From Microbacterium testaceum (GTDB lineage Bacteria > Actinomycetota > Actinomycetes > Actinomycetales > Microbacteriaceae): 64,000 bases of DNA. The position numbers and the translations under genes were made by a program. The notes beneath the pieces are model-generated. The model was not told the DNA's origin and did not search any database. It saw nothing but the letters and a program-made list of their open reading frames with translations. This document shows positions 28,456-37,358 of this stretch, piece by piece; positions within the stretch are counted from its first letter, which is position 1, and each line of letters begins with the position of its first letter. The stretch is taken from NCBI RefSeq assembly GCF_020781835.1, contig NZ_JAJGNJ010000001.1, positions 372,001-436,000 on the forward strand, read 5' to 3'.

Positions 28456-29037
28456 ATGGCCCAGACACGAAGCGGTCCCGTCCGCAGCGAGGTCGCACGC
28501 CGGTCGATCCTCTCGGCGGCCGCGGAGATCTTCGCCGAGCGCGGTTACGACCACCTGACGATCGAGGGCATCGCGGCCCGCGCCGGCGTCGGCAAGCAGA
28601 CGATCTACCGCTGGTGGCCGTCGAAGAGCGACATCGTCGCCGAATGCCTGCTCGAACGGGCGCTGCTGCCTGAGCAGCTCGCCCTCCCCGACACCGGAGA
28701 CATCCGTCACGATCTCACCGCCTGGCTGCGTTCGATCGCGACCGTCGTCGACAGCGACTCCGGTCAGCCGCTCATGCGTTCGCTGATCGCCGCCGCGACG
28801 GAGAACGCCGACATCGGACGGCGGCTGCGCGACAGCCTCGCCGACGCCGACTCGCTCGCAGCCCGACTCCGCGCTGCCGCCGGCACCGAGCCCCACCTCC
28901 GACCGGACACGCCGTACGTCGAGCTCGCCGAGGCTCTCGTCGGCGCCCTCGTCCTGCGGGTCCTCAGCCGTTCGCCCCTGGATGACGCGGTCGTCGACCG
29001 ACTCGTCACCGCCATCGTCGGACCCGCCCGCTCCTAA
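28456..29037 (+). CDS. TetR family regulator (probable repressor of the MMPL gene)
   Basis: A 193-residue TetR-type regulator with the HTH at about residues 15-60 (ILSAAAEIFAERGYDHLTIEGI, then VGKQTIYRWWPSKSDIV). The C-terminal ligand domain contains the usual TetR_C helix bundle. AGGAGG stands 6 nt before the ATG. The divergent MMPL gene is 111 bp away, an arrangement typical of TetR-efflux pairs. The inducer is not known. Confidence 0.9.
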   Translation: MAQTRSGPVRSEVARRSILSAAAEIFAERGYDHLTIEGIAARAGVGKQTIYRWWPSKSDIVAECLLERALLPEQLALPDTGDIRHDLTAWLRSIATVVDSDSGQPLMRSLIAAATENADIGRRLRDSLADADSLAARLRAAAGTEPHLRPDTPYVELAEALVGALVLRVLSRSPLDDAVVDRLVTAIVGPARS

Positions 29038-29159
29038 GCGATCCGGATCGCGCCGCGGTCGGCTACGCGGCCCCTCGCACCGAGCGCACGCGGAACCACA
29101 GCATCAACTCCGCGGCACGGCGGTGCTCGAAGACGTCATCGAGAACAGGGCCCCGGTCA

Positions 29160-29441
29160 TCAGTGCACCGCCGACCCGGGTAAGGCGTCCGGCACCTGAC
29201 GCAGTTCGATGACCGGGGGGACGGCGGTCGCCTGAATGTGCGCGTGGGTGACGGCGGTCATCGCCGCGATCAATCCGGGGAAGCGTCCGATGGGACGCGA
29301 GCGCCGGTTGTACGCCCAGTAGGTGCCATCGGCCTCGCGATCGATGTACCCGAGGAACACCCCACGCGCGCTCGCGACGTGAAACCCTTCTTCCACGCGC
29401 GACCACACGATCCCGGCACCGGGGCGATCGTCACCAGTCAT
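29160..29441 (-). CDS. Small hypothetical protein
   Basis: A 93-residue soluble protein I do not recognise. It contains FHVASARGVFLGYIDREADGTYWAY followed by SRPIGRFPGLIAAMTAVTH (about 19-65), suggesting a small beta-rich fold. ATG at 29441 has AGGAGG 9 nt upstream. It may be a house-keeping protein of the Microbacteriaceae. It is on the same strand as the next gene but separated by 87 bp. Confidence 0.65.
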   Translation of the reverse strand: MTGDDRPGAGIVWSRVEEGFHVASARGVFLGYIDREADGTYWAYNRRSRPIGRFPGLIAAMTAVTHAHIQATAVPPVIELRQVPDALPGSAVH

Positions 29442-29528
29442 TCGGGTTGTCCTCCTGCCCCGCGGAACGGGGACCCTTCGAACGTACCGGCACCCGCCGA
29501 CGGCCCGATCCCCGTGACGGACGAGCGG

Positions 29529-29918
29529 TCACAGCACAGCGGCGCGGATCGCCGCGGCGTCGTCGGTTCCGGATGCCTCGACCACGCGCCCGCGCACGAT
29601 CCGGTACATCGCGAAGGAGGCGATGCTGACGCGCCGTCGCGTCGGGGGCACGTGCTGGAACACACCGGAATGGGCGCCGCTCCCGCGCAGGTGGACGGCG
29701 ATCCGGTCATCCTCGACGAGGACCTGGATGCGGCGCCACTGCCAGTCGGGGAACCCGCGGAGCAGATCCGCGTACTCGGAGACCCACGCATCCGCGCCGG
29801 CGGGCAGGTGCGCGCGGCGCACGTCCAGCGCGAGGAACTCCCGCAGCGCCTCGGGATCATGACGGTTGAGCGTGTCGAGGAACTCCTGGAACCACTCGCG
29901 CATCTCCCAGGGTTCCAC
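29529..29918 (-). CDS. NTF2/SnoaL-like protein
   Basis: A 129-residue cone-fold protein (nuclear transport factor 2/SnoaL superfamily), possibly a small hydrolase, isomerase or binding protein. WFQEFLDTLNRHDPEALREFLA (about 8-30) and WQWRRIQVLVEDDRIAVHLRGSG (about 55-78) are typical. GTG at 29918 is preferred because GATAAT lies 6 nt upstream and would give a leaderless message; ATG at 29903 is an alternative. It is close to the catabolic block but has no evident operon link. Confidence 0.8.
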   Translation of the reverse strand: MEPWEMREWFQEFLDTLNRHDPEALREFLALDVRRAHLPAGADAWVSEYADLLRGFPDWQWRRIQVLVEDDRIAVHLRGSGAHSGVFQHVPPTRRRVSIASFAMYRIVRGRVVEASGTDDAAAIRAAVL

Positions 29919-30142
29919 GCCTCCATTATCCCGGGCTCGCATCGGTCGAGCCGCCGGGTGGGGCGGCTGGGGGCGGCGCCCGCCGGTCCCGAACGACGCG
30001 AGAGCAGGCTGCGCACCGAGAACGGGGCGATCCGCGCAGGATCGGCCTGTTCTCCGCGCATCGCCCGTTCCCCGCGACCGCGCACGGCCGGGTCGCCACC
30101 GGCATCCGCACCCGCGCACGGCCGAGTCGGGGCTCGCCCTCC

Positions 30143-31753
30143 TCAGGCCTTCGCGAGCTCGCCGGTATCCACCGCCGCCGCACCCGCACCGCCGAGTTCC
30201 TCCGCGAGCCGGCGCGCGCCGCGGACGGCGATCGCCATGCTCGTCAGCGTCGGGTTCATCGTGTTCGCCGTCGGAATGAGACCGTTGCCCCCGACCACGA
30301 GGTTCTCGAAGCCCCACACGTGCGAGTAGGGGTCGGCGACCGAGGTCGCCGGATCGGTGCCCGCGCGCATCGTCCCCATGAAGTGCAGACTCGAGCCGTT
30401 CGGCAGAAGCCGCGGTTCGGCGATGAACGAGCCCAACGCGGCGCCGGCGCGACGCAGACGCTCGGTGGCCTCGGCGATCTCGGCATCCTCCCGGTCGGTC
30501 AGGGCGTACTCGATGGTGAAGTTGGGCAGACCGCGGTAGTCGAGCTCGTCGTCGCTGAAGGTCACGCCATCCTCGACGCGCGGGAACTTGCGCACGCCGA
30601 AGCCCATGTTGATGTACCCCCAGCGGTTCCCGGCGGCCGGGTGCGCGGGGTCGAGCGGGAAGGGCGGGGTCTCGGCGTACATGATCTGCGCCGAGTAGGG
30701 GTGGTGGGGCTCGGAGAACGGGATGCGATTGACCGCGGCGACCGGGTCGGCGGGGTTCATCGCGCGCCGGGCGAGCTCGGCCTGCAGTTCGTCGTCGGAG
30801 ACGAGCTCACTCATGCGTTCACCGTCGAGGACGACGGTGCCGATGACGACGTGGTGCTCGGTGAGGTAGCGGCCCAGCGGCGCCGGGCGGATGCCGGACG
30901 CCCAGAGCAGCTGCGGGGAGCGGAACGCGTCCGCGGCGACGACGACCGCGTCGGCCGGCACGAGGGACTCCTCGTGCGTGCGCAGGTCTTCCACGAGCAC
31001 ACCCCGCACGCGCGCGCCGTCGTGCTCGATGCGCCGGACGAGCGTCAGGTCACGCAACTCGAAGCGTGCCGCGGTGTCGGTGCCCGGCTCGATGAGCGGC
31101 CCCAGGACGGTGTCGGTCCCGGCCCAGCGCATGGTGCCGTCGGGTTGCGGATCGCCGGCGACCGGCAGGGTGCTCACGCCGTAGCCCTCGGGCAGCTCGG
31201 CACCGAACTCGCGGTCGAGCAGGGTGCGGATGGCAGCGCCCACGGGTGAGTCCGAGAACGCCGCGCTCTGCTTGTGCAGCAGATCCTCCGCGGTCGAGAT
31301 GAGGTCTTCCCATTCGTCGTCGGCGATGAAGTCGAGCTTCTCGCTGAAGGCCGGTCGGGGGATCGCGCACGTCCAGTGCGCACCTTGACCGCCGACGTTC
31401 GTGGCGGCGGCCGCCGCCGGGAAGGTCGGCGCGTGCGCTGAGCCTTCTCCGCCGAAGTCGAGCAGATGCGTGCCCTGACGCGCCGTGAACATGCCCTCGA
31501 CGATGGTGCCGGACGGGATGCCGAGCGAGTCGCGGTACTCGCCCGCCTGGGGTCCCTGCGACCGCTCGCGGGCGCGGGCTTTCTCGTCGGGGTCGGCGAT
31601 GTTGCGCACGCTCTCGCCGGGGCGCTCGGTGACCTGCGGACCCGCTTCGAACATGATCACGCGCGCGTGCGGAAGCGACTCCAGCAGCACCCGGGCGTAG
31701 GCGGCGCCGATGGGTCCACTGCCGACGACGGCGATCGTGGGGGTGTCGGACAT
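30143..31753 (-). CDS. GMC-family FAD oxidase, pyranose/C-glycoside 3-oxidase type
   Basis: A 536-residue flavoprotein of the GMC superfamily in the branch of pyranose 2-oxidase and the Microbacterium C-glycoside 3-oxidase CarA. It would oxidise a sugar ring carbon, probably C3, using O2 or another acceptor. The Rossmann motif GSGPIG is at 11-16. GGQGAHW (121-127) keeps the His that carries covalent FAD in pyranose oxidase. The C-terminal catalytic His is in SSLHFMGTMRAG and the Asn in NTMNPTLTSMA. AGGAGA precedes the ATG. It lies 16 bp after an MFS gene on the same strand, so transport and oxidation are co-expressed. A paralogue lies at 62,540. Confidence 0.85.
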   Translation of the reverse strand: MSDTPTIAVVGSGPIGAAYARVLLESLPHARVIMFEAGPQVTERPGESVRNIADPDEKARARERSQGPQAGEYRDSLGIPSGTIVEGMFTARQGTHLLDFGGEGSAHAPTFPAAAAATNVGGQGAHWTCAIPRPAFSEKLDFIADDEWEDLISTAEDLLHKQSAAFSDSPVGAAIRTLLDREFGAELPEGYGVSTLPVAGDPQPDGTMRWAGTDTVLGPLIEPGTDTAARFELRDLTLVRRIEHDGARVRGVLVEDLRTHEESLVPADAVVVAADAFRSPQLLWASGIRPAPLGRYLTEHHVVIGTVVLDGERMSELVSDDELQAELARRAMNPADPVAAVNRIPFSEPHHPYSAQIMYAETPPFPLDPAHPAAGNRWGYINMGFGVRKFPRVEDGVTFSDDELDYRGLPNFTIEYALTDREDAEIAEATERLRRAGAALGSFIAEPRLLPNGSSLHFMGTMRAGTDPATSVADPYSHVWGFENLVVGGNGLIPTANTMNPTLTSMAIAVRGARRLAEELGGAGAAAVDTGELAKA

Positions 31754-31769
31754 GTTCTCTCCTTTGAGA

Positions 31770-33269
31770 TCAAGCAGGCTGACGGTCCGCATCGGACACG
31801 GCGACGAGGGGTGCGGGTGCCTCGTCGGAGAGGCGCCCGCCGGGCAGCAGCAGGGCGAAGACGATCCCGCAGACGTAGACGAGCGCGAGCCCCAGGAACA
31901 CCGGCGCGAACGTGTCATGGTAGATCACCGCGACGGCGTCCTGCACGCCCGGGGCCGCGGCGCGCACCACCGCGGGGGTGAGGGTGTCGGCATCCAGTCC
32001 GATGGGGAGACTCGCGGCGACGCCGGAGCCGACCACGCCGCCGACGACCGCCGTGCCGACGGCCGAGCCCACCTGGCGCACGAGGTTGGTGGTGGCCGTG
32101 ACGGCCCCGAGGTCGGAGCGGGCGGCCGCGCTCTGCACGACGGCGAAGATGAGGTTCGTGAACGAGCCGGTGCCGATGCCGACCATGGCCATCACGGCCA
32201 TGGGCACCCACAGCGGCAGCCCGACGGGCAGCGCCGCCATGGCCGCCAGCCCCACGGCTGCCAGCACGGTGCCGAACACCGGGTAGAAGCGGTACCGGCC
32301 CGAACGGCTGACCAGCCACCCCGTGAGCAGGTTGCTGACGAGCATGCCGAGCACGGTCGCGATCGGCACGAGACCCGAGAGGGTCGCGGTCGTGCGGTAG
32401 GCCATCTGGATGTAGGTCGGCACGTAGGCGACGATGGCGAACAGGCCGGCGCCCACGATGAGCGAGAGCCCGAGGCAGGCGAGGATCGTGCGGTTGCGCA
32501 GGATGCGCGGCGGCAGGATCGGTTCGGCGGCCCGACGCTCGATGACGACGAGGGCCAGGATGCCGACGACCACCGCCGCCGCGCACGCGAGCGCCGTCGG
32601 ACGCAGGGCGTCGTCGCCGACCCAGGTCACCGCGAGCACGAGGGCCACGAGCGTGCCCGTGAACACGACCGACCCGGGGATGTCGAAGCGGGGGTGCGCT
32701 CCCCCGGGGAGGCGCGGCACCGCGACGGCGGCGAGCGCGAACGCGGCGAGGCCGATCGGGATGTTGATCCAGAACACCCACGACCACCCCCAGAAGTCGG
32801 TGATCAGACCTCCCACGACGGGCCCGACGACGATCGCGACAGGGAAGGCGGTGCCGATGATGGCCATGTAGCGCGGGCGCTGACGAGGGCTCGTGACCCG
32901 GGCGATGATCGTCTGCGACATGAGCTGAAGCCCCGCCGATCCGAGCCCCTGCACCACGCGCGCGGCGATCAGCCAGCCGAGGTCGGGGGCGAAGCCGCAC
33001 GCGAGTGACGCGACGAGGAACAGCCCGAGCGAGACGAGGAAGACGCTCCGCGGGCCGACGACGTCGCCGAGTTTGCCGAGCACGGGCAGCATCACGGTGG
33101 CGGCGAGGGTGTAGCCGACCATGATCCAGCCCATGTGCTCGAGCGCGCCGAGATCGCCGGCGATCGTGGCGAGCGAGGTCGAGACGACGGTGTGGTCGAG
33201 GGCGCCGAGGAACGACACGGCGAGGAGTGCGGCGACGAGGATGCGCAGCCGCGCGGGGGAGAGAGTCAT
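31770..33269 (-). CDS. MFS transporter, DHA2 (14-TM) family
   Basis: A 499-residue transporter of the drug:H+ antiporter-2 type with about 14 membrane helices. Motif A GKLGDVVGPRSVF lies in the first cytoplasmic loop and motif C-like GTAFPVAIVVGPVVGGL in helix 5. It probably moves the glycoside, its aglycone or a toxic intermediate. The start at 33269 is likely but lacks a strong Shine-Dalgarno; an in-frame ATG near 33365 would add a low-complexity 33-residue extension. A clear promoter with a CGACATAA motif lies upstream. Confidence 0.85.
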   Translation of the reverse strand: MTLSPARLRILVAALLAVSFLGALDHTVVSTSLATIAGDLGALEHMGWIMVGYTLAATVMLPVLGKLGDVVGPRSVFLVSLGLFLVASLACGFAPDLGWLIAARVVQGLGSAGLQLMSQTIIARVTSPRQRPRYMAIIGTAFPVAIVVGPVVGGLITDFWGWSWVFWINIPIGLAAFALAAVAVPRLPGGAHPRFDIPGSVVFTGTLVALVLAVTWVGDDALRPTALACAAAVVVGILALVVIERRAAEPILPPRILRNRTILACLGLSLIVGAGLFAIVAYVPTYIQMAYRTTATLSGLVPIATVLGMLVSNLLTGWLVSRSGRYRFYPVFGTVLAAVGLAAMAALPVGLPLWVPMAVMAMVGIGTGSFTNLIFAVVQSAAARSDLGAVTATTNLVRQVGSAVGTAVVGGVVGSGVAASLPIGLDADTLTPAVVRAAAPGVQDAVAVIYHDTFAPVFLGLALVYVCGIVFALLLPGGRLSDEAPAPLVAVSDADRQPA

Positions 33270-33364
33270 GCGAGGGGCGCCCGTACGACCGGGCGATCGA
33301 CGCGACCGTGTGTGCCGCTCCGGCTCCCTCACCGGGCGAACGGACCCGGTGGGCCCCGACGTCA

Positions 33365-33405
33365 TGTCCATCATACCCGGCTTATGTCGATTTTCAACAT
33401 TAGCG
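33365..33405 (-). promoter_or_regulatory. Promoter and candidate operator of the MFS-GMC operon
   Basis: On the minus strand TTGAAA, a 16-bp spacer and TATGAT form a good promoter. The spacer contains CGACATAA (33382-33389). Arms TAATGTTGA and TCGACATAA form an imperfect palindrome that overlaps the -35. The CGACATWA word is shared with the promoters at 43,604 and 62,511. Confidence 0.65.
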
Positions 33406-34176
33406 GAGTGCGGTCGAGAGCACCGTGGCCGCCCCTGAGAGCGCCTGCCCCCCGTCGACCCCGACCTCCGCCCCGGTGATGAACGCCGCGGCATCCGAGA
33501 GGAGGAAGGCGACGAGGTCGGCGACGTCCGCCGGCTCACCGACGCGCTGCAGCGGGATGATCGCGGTGCTCGCCTCGGCGAACGCGGGCGGCGCGGACGC
33601 CGTCATCGGGGTGCGGATGAAGCCCGGGTGCACGAGATTCACCCGGATGCCACGGGGCCCGAGCTCCGTCACGCACGCGTGCGTGAGCCCTCGCAGCGCC
33701 CACTTGCTCGCGGTGTATGCCGCCGTGTAGTGCCCGGTGAGTCCCGCGACGGAGCCGATGTTGACGATCGAGGCGCCGGCATCCATCAGGGGCAGGAGCG
33801 CCTGGATGCCGAGCATGGCCCCGGTGACGTTGACGGCCATCACGTGGTCCCAGTCGGCGCGGACGAGCTCGCCGATGCGCGCGCGATGGGTGATGCCCGC
33901 GTTGTTGACGAGCCCGCGAACGCGACGCCCCTGGACGGACGCGGCGAGCGCGGCCCAGTCCTCCTCGGACGCGACGTCGAGGCGGCGGTACTGCAGCTCC
34001 CCCGGAAGATCTCTTGCGCGATCGCGCAGCTCCGGCGCGTCGTCGGCCAGGTCCGCGGCGACGACGTCCGCGCCGAGAGAGGCGAGCCTCAGCGCCTCCT
34101 CGGCGCCTTGCCCGCGCCCCGCGCCGGTCACCACGAACAGGTGTCCGGCGATGCCCGGGAGACGGAGCTCGGTCAT
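33400..34176 (-). CDS. SDR family oxidoreductase
   Basis: A 258-residue classical short-chain dehydrogenase. The NAD(P) motif is TGAGRGQG (about 17-24), NNAG follows near 90, and the catalytic Ser-Tyr-Lys is in GSVAGLTGHYTAAYTASK. The acidic residue after beta 2 (VVAADLADD) suggests NAD+. The ATG at 34176 overlaps the preceding stop by 4 bp, so it is the last gene of the aromatic operon. It may reduce or oxidise an alcohol produced in side-chain removal or the sugar-derived ketone; the step is not assigned. Confidence 0.9.
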   Translation of the reverse strand: MTELRLPGIAGHLFVVTGAGRGQGAEEALRLASLGADVVAADLADDAPELRDRARDLPGELQYRRLDVASEEDWAALAASVQGRRVRGLVNNAGITHRARIGELVRADWDHVMAVNVTGAMLGIQALLPLMDAGASIVNIGSVAGLTGHYTAAYTASKWALRGLTHACVTELGPRGIRVNLVHPGFIRTPMTASAPPAFAEASTAIIPLQRVGEPADVADLVAFLLSDAAAFITGAEVGVDGGQALSGAATVLSTALR

Positions 34177-35183
34177 CGCGCGGTCGCAGCTCCCCCGGCG
34201 ACGGCCGGATGTTCGCGGAACCGCGCGCGCGAACGTTCGCGCGCCCGCGGCACGGGCGGCGCCGGAACCCGCTCCCCCACGACGTTGACGATCTCGCCGA
34301 CGCCCTCGATGACCATGCGCACCTCGTCGCCGGGTTCGAGCGGCCGCGGGTCGAGGGCCCCGCGCCGTCCCCACAGCTCGCCGAGGCATCCACCGTTGCC
34401 GACGGTCCCCGACCCGAGCACGTCACCCGGGACGACCACGGAGTTCCGCGCGGCGTACATCACCAGCTCCGGGAACGGCCAGCCCATGTTCGACACGAGG
34501 TCAGCGCCGATCAGCTCGCCGTTGACGAACAGCTCGGCGCGCACCGCGAGGAACCCGTCGGCATCCACGAACGGGTCGAGTTCGTCGGCCGTGACGATCC
34601 ACGGACCGAGGGTCATCGCGAAGTCCTTGCCCTTCGCAGGGCCGAGCCGCACCTTCATCTCGCGCGACTGCAGGTCCCGCGCCGACCAGTCGTTCATCAC
34701 GGTGTAGCCGAAGATGTGGGCGGCGGCGGAGGTGGCATCCAGGTTCTCGCCCTCGGATCCGGGCACCCCGCCGATCACGGCGGCCAGCTCCAGCTCGATG
34801 TCCAGCCGCTGCGTCTCGGGGATCGCCACGACGTCGCCGGTCGCGCGGACCGTGTGCGGGTTCGTGAAGTAGAACGTCGGTGCGTCGTACCACTCGGGCA
34901 CGACCTCGCTCTTGCCGTCGACCGACGCGCTCACCCCCTCGACGTGCTCCTCGAACGCGACGAAGTCACGGATCGACGCCGGCACGAGCGGGGCGAGCAG
35001 CCGCACCTCGGCCAGCGGCCGCGCCGCCGCGGTGGCCCGCCGCGCGTACAGCGCCGAAGCCGCGGAGAGACCCTGCGCCAGCACCTCGGCCACGCGCAGT
35101 CCGTCGGGGAACGGGATCACCGAGGTCCCGTCGACGAACCCCTCGCCGACGTCGGCGCCGTCGGCCCACCGCGCGATCCTCAC
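34173..35183 (-). CDS. Fumarylacetoacetate hydrolase family protein (copy 1)
   Basis: A 336-residue FAH-superfamily enzyme, which hydrolyses or decarboxylates/hydrates beta-diketo or oxo-dienoate ring-fission products in a metal-dependent way. Metal-binding residues are expected in DIELELAAVIG (about 130, Glu-x-Glu) and NDWSARDLQ (Asp), with GNGGCLGE near the active site. The long N-terminal domain (1-60) is typical of this branch. The GTG start overlaps the previous stop (GTGA). A second FAH-family gene lies at 38,348, so the two likely act on different ring-fission intermediates. Confidence 0.88.
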   Translation of the reverse strand: MRIARWADGADVGEGFVDGTSVIPFPDGLRVAEVLAQGLSAASALYARRATAAARPLAEVRLLAPLVPASIRDFVAFEEHVEGVSASVDGKSEVVPEWYDAPTFYFTNPHTVRATGDVVAIPETQRLDIELELAAVIGGVPGSEGENLDATSAAAHIFGYTVMNDWSARDLQSREMKVRLGPAKGKDFAMTLGPWIVTADELDPFVDADGFLAVRAELFVNGELIGADLVSNMGWPFPELVMYAARNSVVVPGDVLGSGTVGNGGCLGELWGRRGALDPRPLEPGDEVRMVIEGVGEIVNVVGERVPAPPVPRARERSRARFREHPAVAGGAATAR

Positions 35184-36190
35184 GCGTTCACCCGCGTCCG
35201 CAGCAGCGCCTCGGCGTTGCCGCCCAGGATCGCGTCGACCGCGTCGTCGGGGAGCCCCGCGCCGCGCACGAACGCGACGGGGTCGTCGAGCCCCATGTCG
35301 AACGGGAAGTCGCTGCCCAGCAGCACCCGGTCCGCGCCCGCCGCCTCGACGAGCCAGCGCAGCGCCCGCTCGTCATGCACCACGGTGTCGAACCAGAGCT
35401 TCGAGAGGTAACTCGACGGAGCGTGGGCGCATTCGTGCGCCTCGGGCCGCACCTTCCACGCGCGGTCCGAGCGGCCGATCGCGGTGGGCAGGTAGCCTCC
35501 GCCGTGCGCCGCGATCAGTCGGAGGCCCGGATGCCGATCCAGAACGCCCGCGAAGATGAGGTGCGACAGCGCGACGGCGTTCTCCACGGGCTGCCCGACC
35601 GTGTTCGAGAGGTAGAACCGGTCGAGACGCTCGTCGAGCGAGCAGCCGAAGGGGTGCAGGAAGACCACGGCGCGCAACTCCGCGGCACGGGCCCAGAACG
35701 GCTCCAGGCGATCGTCGCTGAGCTCGACGTCGCCCGCGAACGAGGAGATCTCCACGCCCGCGAGCCCCCTCCCGAGCACCGCGTCATCGAGCGCGTCGAC
35801 GGCGAGGTGCGGGTGCTGCAGCGGCACGGTGCCCAGGCCGACGAGACGGTCGGGCGCCTGAGCGACGTGCTCGGCGATCAGGCGGTTGGCCTCACCGGTC
35901 GTCCACGTCGCCAGCCCCTCGTTGGCCCACGGGTAGAAGTGGTTCGGAGAGGGACTGACCCACTGCCGGTCGACACCCTGGGAGTCCATCGCGGCCAGGC
36001 GCGCGTCGACCGAGGTCAGGCGGGGGAAGCGCTCGCCGATCATGCGCCCCGAGGCCTGCAGGCTCGCCAGGCCGTTGCGACGCAGCTCGAGTTCGGCCGC
36101 GGCCTCGACCTCCTCGGGCACCCGCCGCTCCACCTCGGCGTGCAGCCCCGGCATGAGCAGGTGCGCGTGGACGTCGACGACCTCGCTCAT
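35180..36190 (-). CDS. Amidohydrolase family protein (ACMSD/gamma-resorcylate decarboxylase type)
   Basis: A 336-residue amidohydrolase-2 protein, TIM barrel, metal-dependent. The N-terminal metal motif DVHAHLLMPG (His-x-His at 8-10) is present, with a second His in VVFLHPFG (about 178), the His-Gly-Gly-Gly in IAAHGGGYLP (about 228) and the C-terminal Asp in LLGSDFPFDMG (about 295). The family holds non-oxidative decarboxylases of aromatic acids and aminocarboxymuconate semialdehyde. Here it most likely decarboxylates an aromatic or ring-opened acid. ATG 36190 overlaps the upstream stop (ATGA). Confidence 0.88.
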   Translation of the reverse strand: MSEVVDVHAHLLMPGLHAEVERRVPEEVEAAAELELRRNGLASLQASGRMIGERFPRLTSVDARLAAMDSQGVDRQWVSPSPNHFYPWANEGLATWTTGEANRLIAEHVAQAPDRLVGLGTVPLQHPHLAVDALDDAVLGRGLAGVEISSFAGDVELSDDRLEPFWARAAELRAVVFLHPFGCSLDERLDRFYLSNTVGQPVENAVALSHLIFAGVLDRHPGLRLIAAHGGGYLPTAIGRSDRAWKVRPEAHECAHAPSSYLSKLWFDTVVHDERALRWLVEAAGADRVLLGSDFPFDMGLDDPVAFVRGAGLPDDAVDAILGGNAEALLRTRVNA

Positions 36191-37320
36191 GCGCGCGCCG
36201 CCGTGAGCTGGGCCACGCGGAACATGAGGCCTCCCATGTCGGCGTCGCGGACGCCGTCCAGCTGCCACTGCCCCAGCTGCACGGAGGCGTCGACGATCGC
36301 CGACGCGCGTGCGATGCGACGGTCGTGGAACTCGTCCCACAGCGCCTCGTCGACGGCATCCCGACCCACCAGCAGCTCGGTGAGCACCGCGGCGTCCTCC
36401 AAGCCCTGGGCGGCGCCCTGGGCGATCGTCGGCGGGCAGCTGTGCGCGGCGTCGCCGATGACGACGACGCGGCCGCGGTTCCAGGGGGCGTCGACGAGAT
36501 GCCGCGTGAACCACGTGTAGTTCGCGTCGGCGCCCGCCTCGATGTCGGCGCGGATCGAGTTCCACGGACCGTCGTACGCGCGCGACTGCTCGACCATGAT
36601 GCGACGCGCGTCCTCGGACGAGACGCCCGAGCGGTCCTCGGCCTTCTCCACCAGGAAGGCGTACATCGTGTCGTCGCCGGTGGGCGTGTACCCCGCGATG
36701 TACATCGGTCCGCCGTAGTACAGCTCGCTGCGGTCGACCTCGTCGGGCAGCGACACGAACGTGCGCCAGATGCCCATGCCCGTCTGCTCCGGAGCGACGT
36801 GGATGCCGATCAGCTCGCGCACCGTCGAGTGCAGGCCGTCCGCGCCGATGACGAGGTCGTACGTGCCGAACGGCTCTCCGTCGATGTCCACGTCCACGGC
36901 ATCCGCGGTCTGCGTGAGGCCGGTCACGCGGCGCCCGAAGTGCACGCGCGCGCCGTTCTTCTCGGCCGCGTCGAGCAGGATGCGGGCCAGGTCCGGGCGC
37001 GACATGCCCATCGTGGACGGGTAGTCGGGGCCGCCGGTCTTGAGGTCCGGCAGCGACGCCACGATCGGCGCGCCGGGCCCCGGGGCGCGCAGGTTCAAGC
37101 CCTCGAACGGCTTGCCCGCGGCGGCGACCTCGTCCCACACGCCGAGCTCGTCGAACACGCGCAGCGCGTTGCCCTGCAGCGTGATGCCCGACCCGCGCGT
37201 GGGCAGCGCGGGCTGCGCGTCGAAGACGTCGACGTCGACACCCGCTTTGGCGAGGAAGATGGCGGATGCCAGGCCGGCGACGCCGGCGCCGGCGACGGCG
37301 ACTCGTTGGACGGCGGTCAT
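36187..37320 (-). CDS. FAD-dependent aromatic monooxygenase
   Basis: A 377-residue group A flavin monooxygenase (PHBH/salicylate hydroxylase fold) that hydroxylates an aromatic ring using NAD(P)H and O2. It has the Rossmann motif GAGVAGLASA (about 10-19), the DG motif DGLHSTVR and the second FAD motif GDAAHSCPPTIAQGAAQGLEDA. AGAGAGG sits about 7 nt before the ATG. It overlaps the amidohydrolase gene. It may prepare the aglycone-derived acid for extradiol cleavage by the dioxygenase encoded upstream. Confidence 0.9.
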   Translation of the reverse strand: MTAVQRVAVAGAGVAGLASAIFLAKAGVDVDVFDAQPALPTRGSGITLQGNALRVFDELGVWDEVAAAGKPFEGLNLRAPGPGAPIVASLPDLKTGGPDYPSTMGMSRPDLARILLDAAEKNGARVHFGRRVTGLTQTADAVDVDIDGEPFGTYDLVIGADGLHSTVRELIGIHVAPEQTGMGIWRTFVSLPDEVDRSELYYGGPMYIAGYTPTGDDTMYAFLVEKAEDRSGVSSEDARRIMVEQSRAYDGPWNSIRADIEAGADANYTWFTRHLVDAPWNRGRVVVIGDAAHSCPPTIAQGAAQGLEDAAVLTELLVGRDAVDEALWDEFHDRRIARASAIVDASVQLGQWQLDGVRDADMGGLMFRVAQLTAARA

Positions 37321-37358
37321 GTCAGAACCTCTCTGTTCTTGCGACGAGGGAATCAGGT

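Noticed and set aside
29038..29159. Possible gene remnant after the TetR gene
   Set aside because: No frame with protein-like composition or homology recognisable by eye.
33269..33365. N-terminal extension of the DHA2 transporter from an upstream in-frame ATG
   Set aside because: The extra 33 residues are low-complexity Arg/Pro/Gly without transport features; kept only as an alternative start.
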